The notes: generated by a model from the letters alone, not told the origin. 64,000 nucleotides of DNA from JAAAOH01 sp041686235 (GCA_041686235.1 JAWLED010000003.1:1-64000); one strand, 5' to 3'; counted from the stretch's first letter, positions 8,837 through 17,988 are shown. A program made the numbers and translations.

Positions 8837-10438
8837 GTGGCTCTTCAACCGATTATGATCGAAATTCTGCCGATAACGCGTGTTCACGCTCCTCCGCCCG
8901 GCTCCAAGGGAAGCGATGTCATCGTGGAAAAGAGCGCCGGGGGACCGCCGTCGTTTCGCGATGCCGTGCTCTATCCCACACACACCGAGCTGGAGGTGCG
9001 AAATGTCGAGAGCGCCGGAGGCTCGGCGTTTCGCCTTACCGTCCGTGGTGCCCCTCGCTCGGTGCTGCGCCCCGGCTCGTTTGTGTTATCGGCTCCCACC
9101 GAGTTTTTCGTGACGCGCTGGGCACTTGTCAGGGGGGTCGGGGGAGTCTGTCACAGCGGGAGTTGGTCGGTGTCGCAAATCCCGGGTGATGCAGGTGGTG
9201 AGCTACCGCTTGGAACGGTGCGCTGCGAACTCAGACCGCTTGGCGGCACCGGAGAGGGTTCGGGCAGCGACGCCGCTGCGGCCGGTGCGCCCGATGGGAT
9301 ACTCGAGCTTCGCGCCGAGGTGCCCCTTCCGTTCATTCCCGGGCGTCGTTACACGCTGTCCGGCGCGGGTGCCGGCGCCGGCGCGAGTCGCGGCGCGGGT
9401 GCCGGCGCCGGTCCGGGCTCGGCGTGCGAGGTGATGGTTGCCCTCGCCGGGCCGAAGCCTGCGGAGGAACAGACTGAGCTCCTCCCCTCGCTGGTCTCAG
9501 AGCTCGACCCCACTGACTCTCGCGCCACAGAGCGCGCGCTGCTCGAGCTCTACGGTATCACCCCGCGCATGGAGCAACCGCGCTTGGAACGCCGGATGGA
9601 GGATCGGCGGGCAGAGGGCGCCCGCGGGGGCGCCGGCCCCAACAGCGGCGCCGGGGGCTCTGAGGCGGGCTCTCCGGCAGGCGGCTCCGTCCAGGGCTCC
9701 GGGGTGCCCGGCAGGCGCCTGGTGGGCGAAGGGCTTCACGGATTCACCGCTTGGGTGGTAACTGAGCGCTACCTGCAGGACATTGAAGATCTCGTAGGAG
9801 AGGCTGTGTCGGTGGAAGGCGGTATCCCGGTCAAAGAGCTGCGAACACTGGTAACGGAGGCGGAGTCGTTTGTGCCGGCGACCCTGTGGCGGGAGCTTAT
9901 CGGTGAGATACAGCGTCGCTTGGGCCTTAGCCGCCGCGAAGGCGTTCTCTCCGTTGCCGAAGATTCGCAGAGCGAGCCGCGTTCCGCTTCCCGGCCCCGA
10001 GACCTGTCTCCGGCCGAGAACGCCGTGTGGTCGGCGATTCTCAATGCCGGGGCGTCCGGGGAGCACATAAAGTCCGGCCGGATGGCCGGCTCGAAGCCGC
10101 TGGTAGAGCGGTTGGTAGAGCGCGGGCTGGTGGTGAGGCTTCCCAACGGCCGACTGTATGCCCGCAGCGTGTATCAAGAGCTTGCCGCCGTCGAGGAGGA
10201 GGTTGATGACCGAAGGGCCGCCGAGCTTTGGGGCGTTTCGCGAAGCACCGCCGCGGAGCTCATAGAGCGCATGGTGAGCGACCGGCTCATGCGGAAGACC
10301 TCGCCCCGAAGCGCGGTTTCGCGCGTGCCCGGCCGCGAGGCGGACGGCGATCCAGGCGGCCACGGCGGAGACGCCGGCCGCGCCGGAGACGCCGGCCGCG
10401 CCGGAGGCGCGGGCACTCCTACCGACGATCCGCCATGA
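8837..10438 (+). CDS. SelB-like protein: elongation factor domains II-IV without the GTPase domain
   Basis: 533 residues from GTG 8837 (GGAGG nine bases upstream; ATG 8855 is an alternative). The sequence follows SelB, the selenocysteine-specific elongation factor, from the start of domain II onward. LPITRV matches the domain II entry, then come THTELEVRNVES and VLRPGSFVLSAP, a domain III-like stretch (ILELRAEVPLPFIPGRRYTL), and C-terminal winged-helix repeats that bind the SECIS RNA in true SelB (WVVTERYLQDIEDLV, IPVKELRTLV, LSPAENAVWSAI, VERLVERGLVVRL, AAELWGVSRSTAAELIERM). No G1-G4 GTP motif is present and no room exists upstream for one. Gly/Ala-rich repeats interrupt it (about 175-195, 255-290) and end it. 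The function is unknown. Assignment rests on pattern similarity only. Confidence 0.6.
   Translation: MALQPIMIEILPITRVHAPPPGSKGSDVIVEKSAGGPPSFRDAVLYPTHTELEVRNVESAGGSAFRLTVRGAPRSVLRPGSFVLSAPTEFFVTRWALVRGVGGVCHSGSWSVSQIPGDAGGELPLGTVRCELRPLGGTGEGSGSDAAAAGAPDGILELRAEVPLPFIPGRRYTLSGAGAGAGASRGAGAGAGPGSACEVMVALAGPKPAEEQTELLPSLVSELDPTDSRATERALLELYGITPRMEQPRLERRMEDRRAEGARGGAGPNSGAGGSEAGSPAGGSVQGSGVPGRRLVGEGLHGFTAWVVTERYLQDIEDLVGEAVSVEGGIPVKELRTLVTEAESFVPATLWRELIGEIQRRLGLSRREGVLSVAEDSQSEPRSASRPRDLSPAENAVWSAILNAGASGEHIKSGRMAGSKPLVERLVERGLVVRLPNGRLYARSVYQELAAVEEEVDDRRAAELWGVSRSTAAELIERMVSDRLMRKTSPRSAVSRVPGREADGDPGGHGGDAGRAGDAGRAGGAGTPTDDPP
10357..10415. repeat. GC-rich tandem repeat at the 3' end of the SelB-like gene
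   Basis: Repeats built on GGAGACGCCGGCCGCGCC, in frame, encoding GDAGRAGDAGRAGGAG just before the stop codon. Confidence 0.8.
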
Positions 10439-11133
10439 AACGTACGAGCCGTCGCGTTCTCCCACACCTCCTTTTGTACGCATTTGCCGCCTCGCTCGTT
10501 CTGATATCGTGTACCGGCGCGCCGCCCGAGGCTACCTATGCGCAGCTCGTGCTCACCTATACGGAGGACAGACAGCGCGAGGAGATCTACGAGCAGCTTA
10601 CAATACGCGTGCACGTACAGGATCCGGACGGCATCGACGACGTGGAAACGCTCCACGTGAGCCATGACGGTGAGGGCTATGTATGGACATTCGATGAGGA
10701 AAAGTGGTCGCGGCGGCAAGAAGGCGGCACCGAGCTCTTCGTCCTCGAGGGGCTGGTTTCTCCCGACGGCTCTCCCCTCCCGCGCGGCGAGTATCGGATC
10801 ATTGCCGTAGATTCCGCCGGCCATCGAACTGAGATTACAGAGAGCATCGAGTCCGATCCGCGTGACTCAGAGGATCTCGCCTTCCCACGGCTCGAGCTCG
10901 ACGATGACGAGCTGACGGTGCTCGGCGACCACAATGAGGTGCGAGTAATTGGTTACGAAGGGGAGGATCGACGAGTAGGGGAGCTCGAGCTTTCCGGGGG
11001 AGAGACGCGTAGTGTGGCTCGGATCGACTGGCTTGCAGATAGGATCGAAGAGGTTTCGCTTTTTGCGATCGCTCGCGGCCGCGGCCCCCGCACGGAGCAC
11101 TACGTAGAAAGCGGGCCGTATCGGTGGGAGTAG
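10435..11133 (+). CDS. Putative lipoprotein of unknown function
   Basis: 232 residues. The ATG overlaps the stop of the SelB-like gene (ATGA), so the two are coupled. The N-terminus is a lipoprotein signal: basic MKRTSRR, a hydrophobic stretch, and lipobox LISC with the modified cysteine near residue 23. The mature part is acidic and beta-rich (IRVHVQDPDGIDDVETLHVSH, PRGEYRIIAVDSAGHRTE), reminiscent of an Ig-like/fibronectin-like surface module. I do not recognise a family. Likely anchored in the periplasm or outer membrane. Confidence 0.7.
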   Translation: MKRTSRRVLPHLLLYAFAASLVLISCTGAPPEATYAQLVLTYTEDRQREEIYEQLTIRVHVQDPDGIDDVETLHVSHDGEGYVWTFDEEKWSRRQEGGTELFVLEGLVSPDGSPLPRGEYRIIAVDSAGHRTEITESIESDPRDSEDLAFPRLELDDDELTVLGDHNEVRVIGYEGEDRRVGELELSGGETRSVARIDWLADRIEEVSLFAIARGRGPRTEHYVESGPYRWE

Positions 11134-11178
11134 GATGCGCGGCTCGGCCGGGCGTGGGCCGGCTGCGCCGCACCACAG

Positions 11179-11200
11179 CGCCGCACGGCTATGTGCGGCG
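11179..11200. terminator. Hairpin between convergent genes, possible bidirectional terminator
   Basis: CGCCGCAC (11179-11186) and GTGCGGCG (11193-11200) form an 8-bp stem with a 6-base loop over the stop of the leftward gene. There is no T-run, so termination is only a guess. Confidence 0.35.
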
Positions 11201-12103
11201 GGTTCGCTCGCCTACCCATTCCCACACCCGCCGCCAGAGGCTTTTCCCGAAACGAGAGGAGAAGTCGCGTGCTGCCTCCTGTACCGGATAGTCCTCGCCA
11301 TACTGCTTTTTCAGCTCGTCCCAGTGTTTGACGATCCACATGTAGAGGTCCGCCGCAGTGCGCCCGGGAAATCGCGCGAGGATGCGCTCATAGGCAATCA
11401 CGTCAACGATCGGTTTGAATACATTGTTGAACCAGCTTTGCAGGGCCTGTTGAAAAGACAGTTCCTCGCTGTAGTGCTGATTGAGAAAGTACTTGTGCCC
11501 CTCCACGTGCTGGAGCACCACGTCGTACCGGCCTACTTCCGTAAAGACGAGGTCGTAGCGCGGTATCACCTGCGGCCATTGGGTGCGCTCGTAAAAACGC
11601 TCTTTTTCGTAGTTGATGACTGCGTTTTTGAGGTCCGCCTTCGTCATCTCCGGATCGAGCTTGATCTCGGTTCCCAGCGACACGACCTCGGCATCGATGG
11701 ACATGACCCCCTGTGCTCGGGCCACCGAAACGCGGTGATTCCCGTCTCGTACGAAGTACACGCCGCCGATCTCGTAGAGCCGGATTACCGGTAAGTTCAC
11801 CTGCTGCAGGTGGGCCCGGTCGATGCTCTGCCAACGCCCGCGGAGTGTCTCGCGTCGGGGCAAAAAACCTTTGTTGAAGTCGTTGTAGCGTCCCTCACTT
11901 CCGACGATCCGGCGAACGTCCACCGCCTGCAGCCCTTTGTAGGTCTCGGAATGCGGCCGAACGACATCGGTCACATCGCGCAGTGAAAGAAGCTCCTGAT
12001 TCTGCGGGGTCAGCGCATTGATGAGCCGGCTGATTTTTGCCTGGGTACGAGCCTTGTTGAAATCGTCTCGGGCCGTCACTTGTACGAAATCACCCATCGG
12101 CAT
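11189..12103 (-). CDS. ParB/sulfiredoxin-fold nuclease-like domain protein
   Basis: 304 residues, cytoplasmic. The ParB-like N-terminal fold is marked by VNLPVIRLYEIGGVYFVRDGNHRVSVARAQG (about residues 103-133, given here as overlapping motifs VIRLYEIGG and DGNHRVSVA). It lacks the helix-turn-helix and dimer regions of chromosome-partitioning ParB, and no parA is nearby. The C-terminal half (about 160-304) is aromatic and charged and not recognised. The ATG overlaps the stop of the phosphoesterase gene by 14 bases, so it is the last gene of a leftward operon. Family function ranges from CTPase to nuclease or kinase; none can be assigned here. Confidence 0.6.
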   Translation of the reverse strand: MPMGDFVQVTARDDFNKARTQAKISRLINALTPQNQELLSLRDVTDVVRPHSETYKGLQAVDVRRIVGSEGRYNDFNKGFLPRRETLRGRWQSIDRAHLQQVNLPVIRLYEIGGVYFVRDGNHRVSVARAQGVMSIDAEVVSLGTEIKLDPEMTKADLKNAVINYEKERFYERTQWPQVIPRYDLVFTEVGRYDVVLQHVEGHKYFLNQHYSEELSFQQALQSWFNNVFKPIVDVIAYERILARFPGRTAADLYMWIVKHWDELKKQYGEDYPVQEAARDFSSRFGKSLWRRVWEWVGERTRRT

Positions 12104-12761
12104 CTAACTCCAGAATATAATGGTCATACACGTTTATCACCTCGGTATCCCGGTAGAAGCTCACGCGCCGTTCGTTGAGGTCATAGAGATGGATATGACC
12201 GTGTAAGAGGTATCGTGGTCGAAACGCTCTCATAAACCACAAAAAACAAGAAAAGCCGCGATGAGCGTTGTCTTCCTTATCGTGAATGCCTCGCGGTGGC
12301 GCGTGTGTCACCAGAACGTCTAAAAACCGGCCTCGCACGAGCCGATGCCAAAGCATCTTCGGAACGAGAGACAGTATACGAAGCGTCATCTGGAACTCCG
12401 TATACTGGTTCTGCCCGTTATTATACCGCACGCTTCCCCCGAGACCAGCGAAAAGCACTCCCTTCTTCAAGATAACTCGACGGTCAATGTAGGTGGACCC
12501 GTAGTGATGCTGGTGGTTCATGCGGAACGTATCCGCGGCGGGCATAAGGGGAGCGCGGTGGTTGAAAAGCTCATACTGGTCGAGATTGTGGTTTCCGAAC
12601 ACGAATAGAACCGGCTTGTTCAAGCTACTGGCAATAAAGCCGAGATAGCTCATGGGCAAATCTCCCGCCCCGATCACAAGCTCGACGCCGCGGTAACGCT
12701 CTTTAACAGCCGGACTGTATACAAGAGGGTCGAGATGATCGGCGACGCAGAGAATCTTCAT
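12090..12761 (-). CDS. Calcineurin-like metallophosphoesterase
   Basis: 223 residues, cytoplasmic. Metal-binding motifs are in order: VADHLD near residue 6 (the usual DxH is replaced by DHLD), GAGDLP near 32, FGNHN near 54 (GNHD variant), THAPP near 151 and HGHIH near 187. The family hydrolyses phosphomono- or diesters with two metals; the substrate is unknown. The spacing from the upstream TPR-Mrr gene is 17 bases and it overlaps the ParB-like gene, forming a three-gene unit. No convincing Shine-Dalgarno precedes the ATG. Confidence 0.85.
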   Translation of the reverse strand: MKILCVADHLDPLVYSPAVKERYRGVELVIGAGDLPMSYLGFIASSLNKPVLFVFGNHNLDQYELFNHRAPLMPAADTFRMNHQHHYGSTYIDRRVILKKGVLFAGLGGSVRYNNGQNQYTEFQMTLRILSLVPKMLWHRLVRGRFLDVLVTHAPPRGIHDKEDNAHRGFSCFLWFMRAFRPRYLLHGHIHLYDLNERRVSFYRDTEVINVYDHYILELDADG

Positions 12762-12778
12762 ACCGTCTGTACCATCAA

Positions 12779-14140
12779 TTAGAGCTCGATTTGTTGGAGC
12801 AGTGACTGAAGCTTTTCTTTGTCGTAGAGGTCGATCGGCCTCGATTCCACAAAATCGGAGGCAACACGAGAAAAGGTGGAGCTCGTTACGATCACACCGC
12901 GGTGGATATTCTGCTTCTTCATTTCTTCATGCATCGCCCGTGTTGTTGCCTCATCGACGATGTTCGTAACCCTGAGAAACCACAAGAGTTTCGGCATCTT
13001 CCGTGCATTGCGCCACTTGGACTGACTTTCGACTGCGATAACGGCGGCGCCGCCCTTCATCTGCTCGGCCTCGCGGACGGTAAGCCCCATTGCCACGGTG
13101 AGCTTACGGCATATGCCGAGAAACTCCTCGTCCCCGGCAGTCATGAAGTCTTTCACGCTGTCGTCGGTGCGCAGGTCCTGATACTGGCTGAGCTTCTCCG
13201 CTACGTCTCTGAAATCGCGCCGTTTCTCGTAAATCTTTTCCCACTGTTCGATGGCCTGCTCGATGCGTCGATTCTTTTCATGCACGGCGGCAAGAAAATA
13301 GCGCGCATAGAGGAGCTCATTGAGGGAGTTTTGATCCTTGGCCGCCAGCGTTACCGCTCTTTCGAGCTCCGCGGCGGCACGGTCGAGCTCTCCCATATTG
13401 AGGTAGGCAACACCCCGCTCTACGATTGACTTGACTTTCCACTCGGTGGATTTTGCCGCCTTCTCGAATGACGAGATGGCCGAGGCGAAATCCTTGGCGT
13501 CACGCTGTACTCTGCCGAGGTAGTAGTAGGCTTCCGCGTCGTCTCGGTCGAGCGAAACGGTTTTGTTGAGGTACTCGTGAGCCGGTTTTAGCTGTTTCGC
13601 CCGATAGAGGTGAATACCGAGGCGTTTGTATGGAGCCGCGTAATTGTTGTCGAGCTCGATGGCCTTCTTATAATAGGCGCCGGCGCGGTCGGAGCGGTTG
13701 CGTTGTTCGAACAAGGTCCCAACGGTGTAGTAATAGTAGGCGTTGTTCGGATCGCGCTTTATGAGGAGGAGGTATTCTTTGAGAGCTTCCTCCGGCTGAT
13801 TGAATTTCAGGTATAGCTCTGCTATGTTATTTCTAAAGGGGATTTCTTTGGCGTGGTTACCGAAGCTTCCGATCTGGTTGACGGTTTTGAACTCCATCAA
13901 CGCGAGATCGGGCTTTCCCTCCCCCACGTAGGCAAGGCCGAGCAAATAGTGAGGGTCGGGATCCCGCGGGTCGCGCGCGATAATCTTTTTAGCTACCCGG
14001 ATGGCCTGCGTGTACTTTTTTTGTCTTACCAACTCCGCGAGGCCGGCGACCTGCTGAGGGGCCAGCAACGATTTTACAACAAAAAAGGTAATGGCGCCGA
14101 CAGCCACTCCGAGTATGATAATTAGGATAATTATGCCCAT
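12779..14140 (-). CDS. Membrane-anchored TPR protein with C-terminal Mrr-like restriction-endonuclease-fold domain
   Basis: 453 residues. One N-terminal transmembrane helix (about 2-24) is followed by at least seven TPR units (about 35-300, e.g. PHYLLGLAYVGEGKPDLALMEF, YYYYTVGTLFEQRNRSDRAG as separate helices). The end (about 350-453) resembles the Mrr-type PD-(D/E)XK nuclease fold: AVESQSKW could supply the E-x-Q-x-K core, RGVIVTSSTFSRVASDF the next strand/helix, and RPIDLYDKEKLQSLL the closing helix. First gene of a leftward operon with the phosphoesterase and ParB-like protein. It is divergent from another TPR gene. Whether the nuclease fold is active is unknown. Confidence 0.75.
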   Translation of the reverse strand: MGIIILIIILGVAVGAITFFVVKSLLAPQQVAGLAELVRQKKYTQAIRVAKKIIARDPRDPDPHYLLGLAYVGEGKPDLALMEFKTVNQIGSFGNHAKEIPFRNNIAELYLKFNQPEEALKEYLLLIKRDPNNAYYYYTVGTLFEQRNRSDRAGAYYKKAIELDNNYAAPYKRLGIHLYRAKQLKPAHEYLNKTVSLDRDDAEAYYYLGRVQRDAKDFASAISSFEKAAKSTEWKVKSIVERGVAYLNMGELDRAAAELERAVTLAAKDQNSLNELLYARYFLAAVHEKNRRIEQAIEQWEKIYEKRRDFRDVAEKLSQYQDLRTDDSVKDFMTAGDEEFLGICRKLTVAMGLTVREAEQMKGGAAVIAVESQSKWRNARKMPKLLWFLRVTNIVDEATTRAMHEEMKKQNIHRGVIVTSSTFSRVASDFVESRPIDLYDKEKLQSLLQQIEL

Positions 14141-14235
14141 CGGTTTATCTGCATCGGGATATGTCCCGCATTCATCTGAGATTAAATACTTTCATCGCGG
14201 GTGTCAAACGTTGCGATGGGCACAGGAGGTGCGGA

Positions 14236-14988
14236 GTGAGCCGTAAATTCACGACCGCCGTTATGTTTTTGATCGCATTGATCACGGTCTCTGCGGGGGG
14301 GCAGAGCCTTCTCGAGCAGGGAGAAGATAAGTTCATGCGAAATCAGCCGAAAGAAGCCGTTCCGCTGCTCGAGGACGCCCTCGAAGAGGATCCCGAAAAC
14401 GCGCAAATATATCTCTATCTCGGTGTCGCCTACGAGCAACTGGGCCGGGACGAAGAGGCCGTGGAAATCCTTCGCGAGGGAGTACAAACGGCTTCCGACG
14501 AGCGCGAGAAACTGTTCTTTAACCTGGCCACGAACCTGAGGCGGGCCGAGCAATACGAGGAAGCGGAGGATACCTATAGCGAGGCCATCTCTGCGGACAG
14601 CATGTATGCACCGGCCTACCTCGCGCGCGCCAACTTGCGCGTCGAATTGGAGGAGTACGAGCCGGCTATCGAGGACTACGAAATCTATTTGGAGATAGAG
14701 CCCGATAGCGAACACAAGTCGAATGTCGAGCAGATGATTTCCCTTTTGCGCGATAAGCTGGAAGAACGAGAGCGCCGAGCGGCCGAAGAAGAAGAGCGCA
14801 ACAAACGGGCTCAAGAGCTCGCAGAGCGAGAGGCGGAGCGCCGCCGCGAAGAGGAAGCCGCCAAGCAGCGGGCGTTACTCGACAATGTGCTCAATTCGCT
14901 CGAAGGCGCGAGCGCGGAGACGGAAAACCTCTCGGGTGGCTCCGAAGACATTGAAGAATTCGAAGATGATCTCGATATCGTCGAGTAG
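14236..14988 (+). CDS. Exported TPR protein
   Basis: 250 residues from GTG 14236, which follows AGGAGG at good spacing. Upstream in-frame starts would destroy the signal peptide. Signal peptide: SRKFTT, hydrophobic core, cleavage near SAGGQS; there is no lipobox cysteine. Three to four TPR units (about 25-150; IYLYLGVAYEQLGRDEEAVEI is typical) are followed by a charged Arg/Glu coiled coil (about 155-205) and an acidic tail. Likely a periplasmic scaffold. It heads a rightward set with a second TPR protein and trxB. Confidence 0.8.
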   Translation: MSRKFTTAVMFLIALITVSAGGQSLLEQGEDKFMRNQPKEAVPLLEDALEEDPENAQIYLYLGVAYEQLGRDEEAVEILREGVQTASDEREKLFFNLATNLRRAEQYEEAEDTYSEAISADSMYAPAYLARANLRVELEEYEPAIEDYEIYLEIEPDSEHKSNVEQMISLLRDKLEERERRAAEEEERNKRAQELAEREAERRREEEAAKQRALLDNVLNSLEGASAETENLSGGSEDIEEFEDDLDIVE

Positions 14989-15020
14989 GCGTATGTCGAG
15001 AAGCCGTATATGGAGGCCGA

Positions 15021-16952
15021 ATGGTAGATAATCGAGTAAAGATTGCTGTGGGGGTCGGGGTAGGCCTACTCCTGTTGGCCGGAGGTGCATTCTTCCTGCT
15101 GCAGCCCTCGGGCGATTCCGAGATGAGCGAGTCAGAGCGGCTCCGCGAGAATAAGCTTCGAATCGCGGAAAACTACCTGGAAAACGAAGAGTATCAGCGT
15201 GCTCTCGATTTGGTCGACGAGGTCCTCATCGAGAACGTCGACGACGAGCAGGCCACTGAGCTGAAGCAGGAAATCCTCGATGCCAAGCGGGAGGCCGAAA
15301 GAGCGGCGGCCGAAGAACGGGCCGCCGAAGCGGAAAAAGAGCGGGAGGAGGAATCGGAGGATGACGACGATTCCGACGACGAGGAAAGCCGGCGGCTGGA
15401 AACGCAGGCCGAAATAGCGCGGCAGCTCGAAGAACGGCGGCAAGAGGAGGAAGAGCGTCGTCGCGAGCGGGAAGCAGAGGAAGAACGCAAGGAGCAAGAA
15501 CGCCGCGAGAGGCTCAGCGAAGAGGAACGGCAAAAGGAAGAGCAGATCAACGATCTCTTGGACACGGCCGAGGAAGAGCTCGAGTCCGAGAATTACGTGG
15601 AGGCGAGGAGAACGTTCGAGGAAGTACTCGAGATCGATCTCCGGGATGAAGAGACCTCGGACCGGTTTGACGCAAAGGCGCATTCGGGTATAGCGCGGGC
15701 GTTCTACGAGGAAGCGCCGGAAGATTCCACTAATCGTCAAAACGCGATCGACAGCGCAAACCGCGCACTCCGGCTCGACGATTCGTTGTGGGAGCCGCAC
15801 TTCACCCTCGGCGAGGTGTATCGGGAAACCGATTTGTTCGATGAGGCCATCAAAGAGTACAAGGCGGCCGCCCGGTTGAACCCGGACAACCCGGCCATAT
15901 TCTATGCCTTGGCAAATGCGCAGTACCGCTCGGAGCAATTTCGTGAGGCTCGCTCCTCCTACGAGAACGTGGTGGACATCGCTCCCGACTACCGAAGTGC
16001 CTACTATAACCTCGGCGCAACCAATCTGCAGTTAGGCGACCGCTCGCGTGCGTTGGAGGCGTTTCGCTACGCCACCGAAGTGGACAGCGAAAACGCGTTG
16101 GCGCATTACCAAGTGGGAAACATTCACCTGTCTCAGGGCGAGTTCCAACAAGCTGTATCCGCCTACGAGAGCGCAGTGGAGGCCGACCCCTCGCGGGCGA
16201 ACTTCCACGGGCGTCTCGGCTCCGCGCACTACCGGCAGAACAACCTCGACCGGGCCCGCGACGCATATCTCGAGGCAGTTGAGCTCGAGCCTGATACCGC
16301 ACGCCATAACTACAATATGGCGGTTGTCGAGAACGCGCTGGAAAACTACGAGTCGGGTCTCGAGTACGCACAGAAGGCGGCCGACCTCGAGTCGAGCAAG
16401 CCCGAATATCACTACGTGCTCGGTCAAATCCGATATGCCCTCGGTGAGACCAATAAGGCAATGAGCGCCCTCAGAACCGCGCTTGACCGTGACGACAGTT
16501 ACGTGAAGGCAATGGTGGAGCTCGGAAAGATTCTCGACGAAGAAGGCCGCTCCGAGCGCGCGTTGGAGCTGCTCGTGCGGGCCCACGAGATCGAGCCGAA
16601 CTCGGTGCAGGTTAACAACAACCTTGCCGGGGTCTATCTGGACAACGACCGGAACGAAGAGGCCATTGATCACTACCGCCAGGCAATCAGCGAGAAATCC
16701 GACGACGCGGGTATGCGCTACAACCTCGCGTTAGCCTACATCGGGGCCGACCGCTACGATGAGGCGGAGGAGTCACTGCACGAGGTCTTGCGCATCGACA
16801 ACTCCGACTGGGAAGCACGGCACAAGTTGGGCGAAGTCCTGATTGCCAAAGAGAACTCCTCCGAGGCGGAAGAGGTGCTTGCCGAATTGCTCGACGAGAA
16901 TCCCGATTATCAGCGCCGCGAAGAGGTTGAACAGCTCCTGCAGAGTCTGTAA
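15021..16952 (+). CDS. Membrane-anchored TPR protein with charged coiled coil
   Basis: 643 residues. ATG follows TGGAGG. One N-terminal membrane helix (about 7-27) is followed by a first TPR-like pair, a very charged Glu/Arg/Lys coiled coil (about 90-180) and at least nine TPR units to the end (HFTLGEVYRETDLFDEAIKEY, AIFYALANAQYRSEQFREA and so on). A TPR protein of this kind usually organises protein complexes; no partner is evident. 32 bases after the exported TPR gene and 54 bases before trxB. Confidence 0.8.
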   Translation: MVDNRVKIAVGVGVGLLLLAGGAFFLLQPSGDSEMSESERLRENKLRIAENYLENEEYQRALDLVDEVLIENVDDEQATELKQEILDAKREAERAAAEERAAEAEKEREEESEDDDDSDDEESRRLETQAEIARQLEERRQEEEERRREREAEEERKEQERRERLSEEERQKEEQINDLLDTAEEELESENYVEARRTFEEVLEIDLRDEETSDRFDAKAHSGIARAFYEEAPEDSTNRQNAIDSANRALRLDDSLWEPHFTLGEVYRETDLFDEAIKEYKAAARLNPDNPAIFYALANAQYRSEQFREARSSYENVVDIAPDYRSAYYNLGATNLQLGDRSRALEAFRYATEVDSENALAHYQVGNIHLSQGEFQQAVSAYESAVEADPSRANFHGRLGSAHYRQNNLDRARDAYLEAVELEPDTARHNYNMAVVENALENYESGLEYAQKAADLESSKPEYHYVLGQIRYALGETNKAMSALRTALDRDDSYVKAMVELGKILDEEGRSERALELLVRAHEIEPNSVQVNNNLAGVYLDNDRNEEAIDHYRQAISEKSDDAGMRYNLALAYIGADRYDEAEESLHEVLRIDNSDWEARHKLGEVLIAKENSSEAEEVLAELLDENPDYQRREEVEQLLQSL

Positions 16953-17006
16953 CTTTTCGAAAAAGAATGTGAAGCACTTTGAGGACACCTGAGAGGAATA
17001 GCGTAC

Positions 17007-17987
17007 ATGGCAGACGAAGAGACGAATGTGGATACCGAGGTAGAGAACGTAATTATCGTGGGGTCGGGCCCCGCGGCACATACCGCGGCGGTGTATAGCG
17101 CCCGCGCCGAGCTCAACCCCTTGCTCTTCGAGGGGTTTATGGCCGGGGGGGTCGCCGCCGGCGGCCAACTTACCACTACGACCGACGTCGAGAACTATCC
17201 GGGCTTTCCCGAGGCAATACTCGGCCCCGAGCTCATGGACCGGATGCGAAAGCAATCCGCGACATACGGAACCCGAATTGTCACCGAAACAATAGCCCGG
17301 GCGGATCTCTCGCAATGGCCCTACACCGTCTATACCGAGGGTGAGACCGCGTACCGAACCCGGGCGCTCATTGTGGCCACCGGCGCGATCGCAAAACGGC
17401 TTCATCTGCCGGGCGAGGAAACGTATTGGCAGCGCGGAATCTCGGCCTGTGCCGTATGTGATGGGGCGCTTCCGTTATTCCGAAATCAGCCGCTCGTTGT
17501 CGTCGGCGGCGGCGATAGCGCGTGCGAGGAGGCCGCCTTTCTCACGAAGTTCGGCAGTAGCGTGACGATGCTCGTGCGCCGTGACGAAATGCGCGCTTCC
17601 AAGACAATGCAGCATCGCGTCATGAACAACGACAAAGTCGATATCGTGTGGAACACCGTTCCCACCGAAGTTGTCGGAGACGGGAATGTTCTGACCGGGG
17701 TGAAAATCTACAACAAGCAGACCGGCGACGAGGGTACCATCGAGGCCAAGGGGCTTTTCTATGCAATCGGCCATCTGCCCAACACCGGTTTTCTCATGGG
17801 CCGGCTCGAGATGGACGAAACCGGTTATCTCCAAACGGAGGCTCGGTCCACGCGAACGAGCATGTCCGGCGTGTTTGCCTGCGGAGACGTTCAAGACCGT
17901 GTTTACCGACAGGCGGTTACCGCGGCAGGAACGGGGTGTATGGCCGCCCTCGATGCGGAGAACTATCTCACCGAGCTCGGTGACTAA
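17007..17987 (+). CDS. trxB: Thioredoxin reductase
   Basis: FAD-dependent NADPH:thioredoxin oxidoreductase, 326 residues, cytoplasmic. The FAD-binding GSGPAAHTAA is near residue 18, GGQLTTTTDVENYPGF near 54 is typical, the redox pair is CAVC (about 148-151), the NADPH-binding GGGDSACEEA is near 168, and the C-terminal FAD motif VFACGDVQD is near 290. CAVC instead of the common CATC is a mild variant. ATG follows GAGAGGAA. It could serve the thioredoxin-type domain fused to the NrdD radical segment elsewhere in this window. The stop lies one base before an assembly gap. Confidence 0.96.
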   Translation: MADEETNVDTEVENVIIVGSGPAAHTAAVYSARAELNPLLFEGFMAGGVAAGGQLTTTTDVENYPGFPEAILGPELMDRMRKQSATYGTRIVTETIARADLSQWPYTVYTEGETAYRTRALIVATGAIAKRLHLPGEETYWQRGISACAVCDGALPLFRNQPLVVVGGGDSACEEAAFLTKFGSSVTMLVRRDEMRASKTMQHRVMNNDKVDIVWNTVPTEVVGDGNVLTGVKIYNKQTGDEGTIEAKGLFYAIGHLPNTGFLMGRLEMDETGYLQTEARSTRTSMSGVFACGDVQDRVYRQAVTAAGTGCMAALDAENYLTELGD

Positions 17988-17988
17988 G

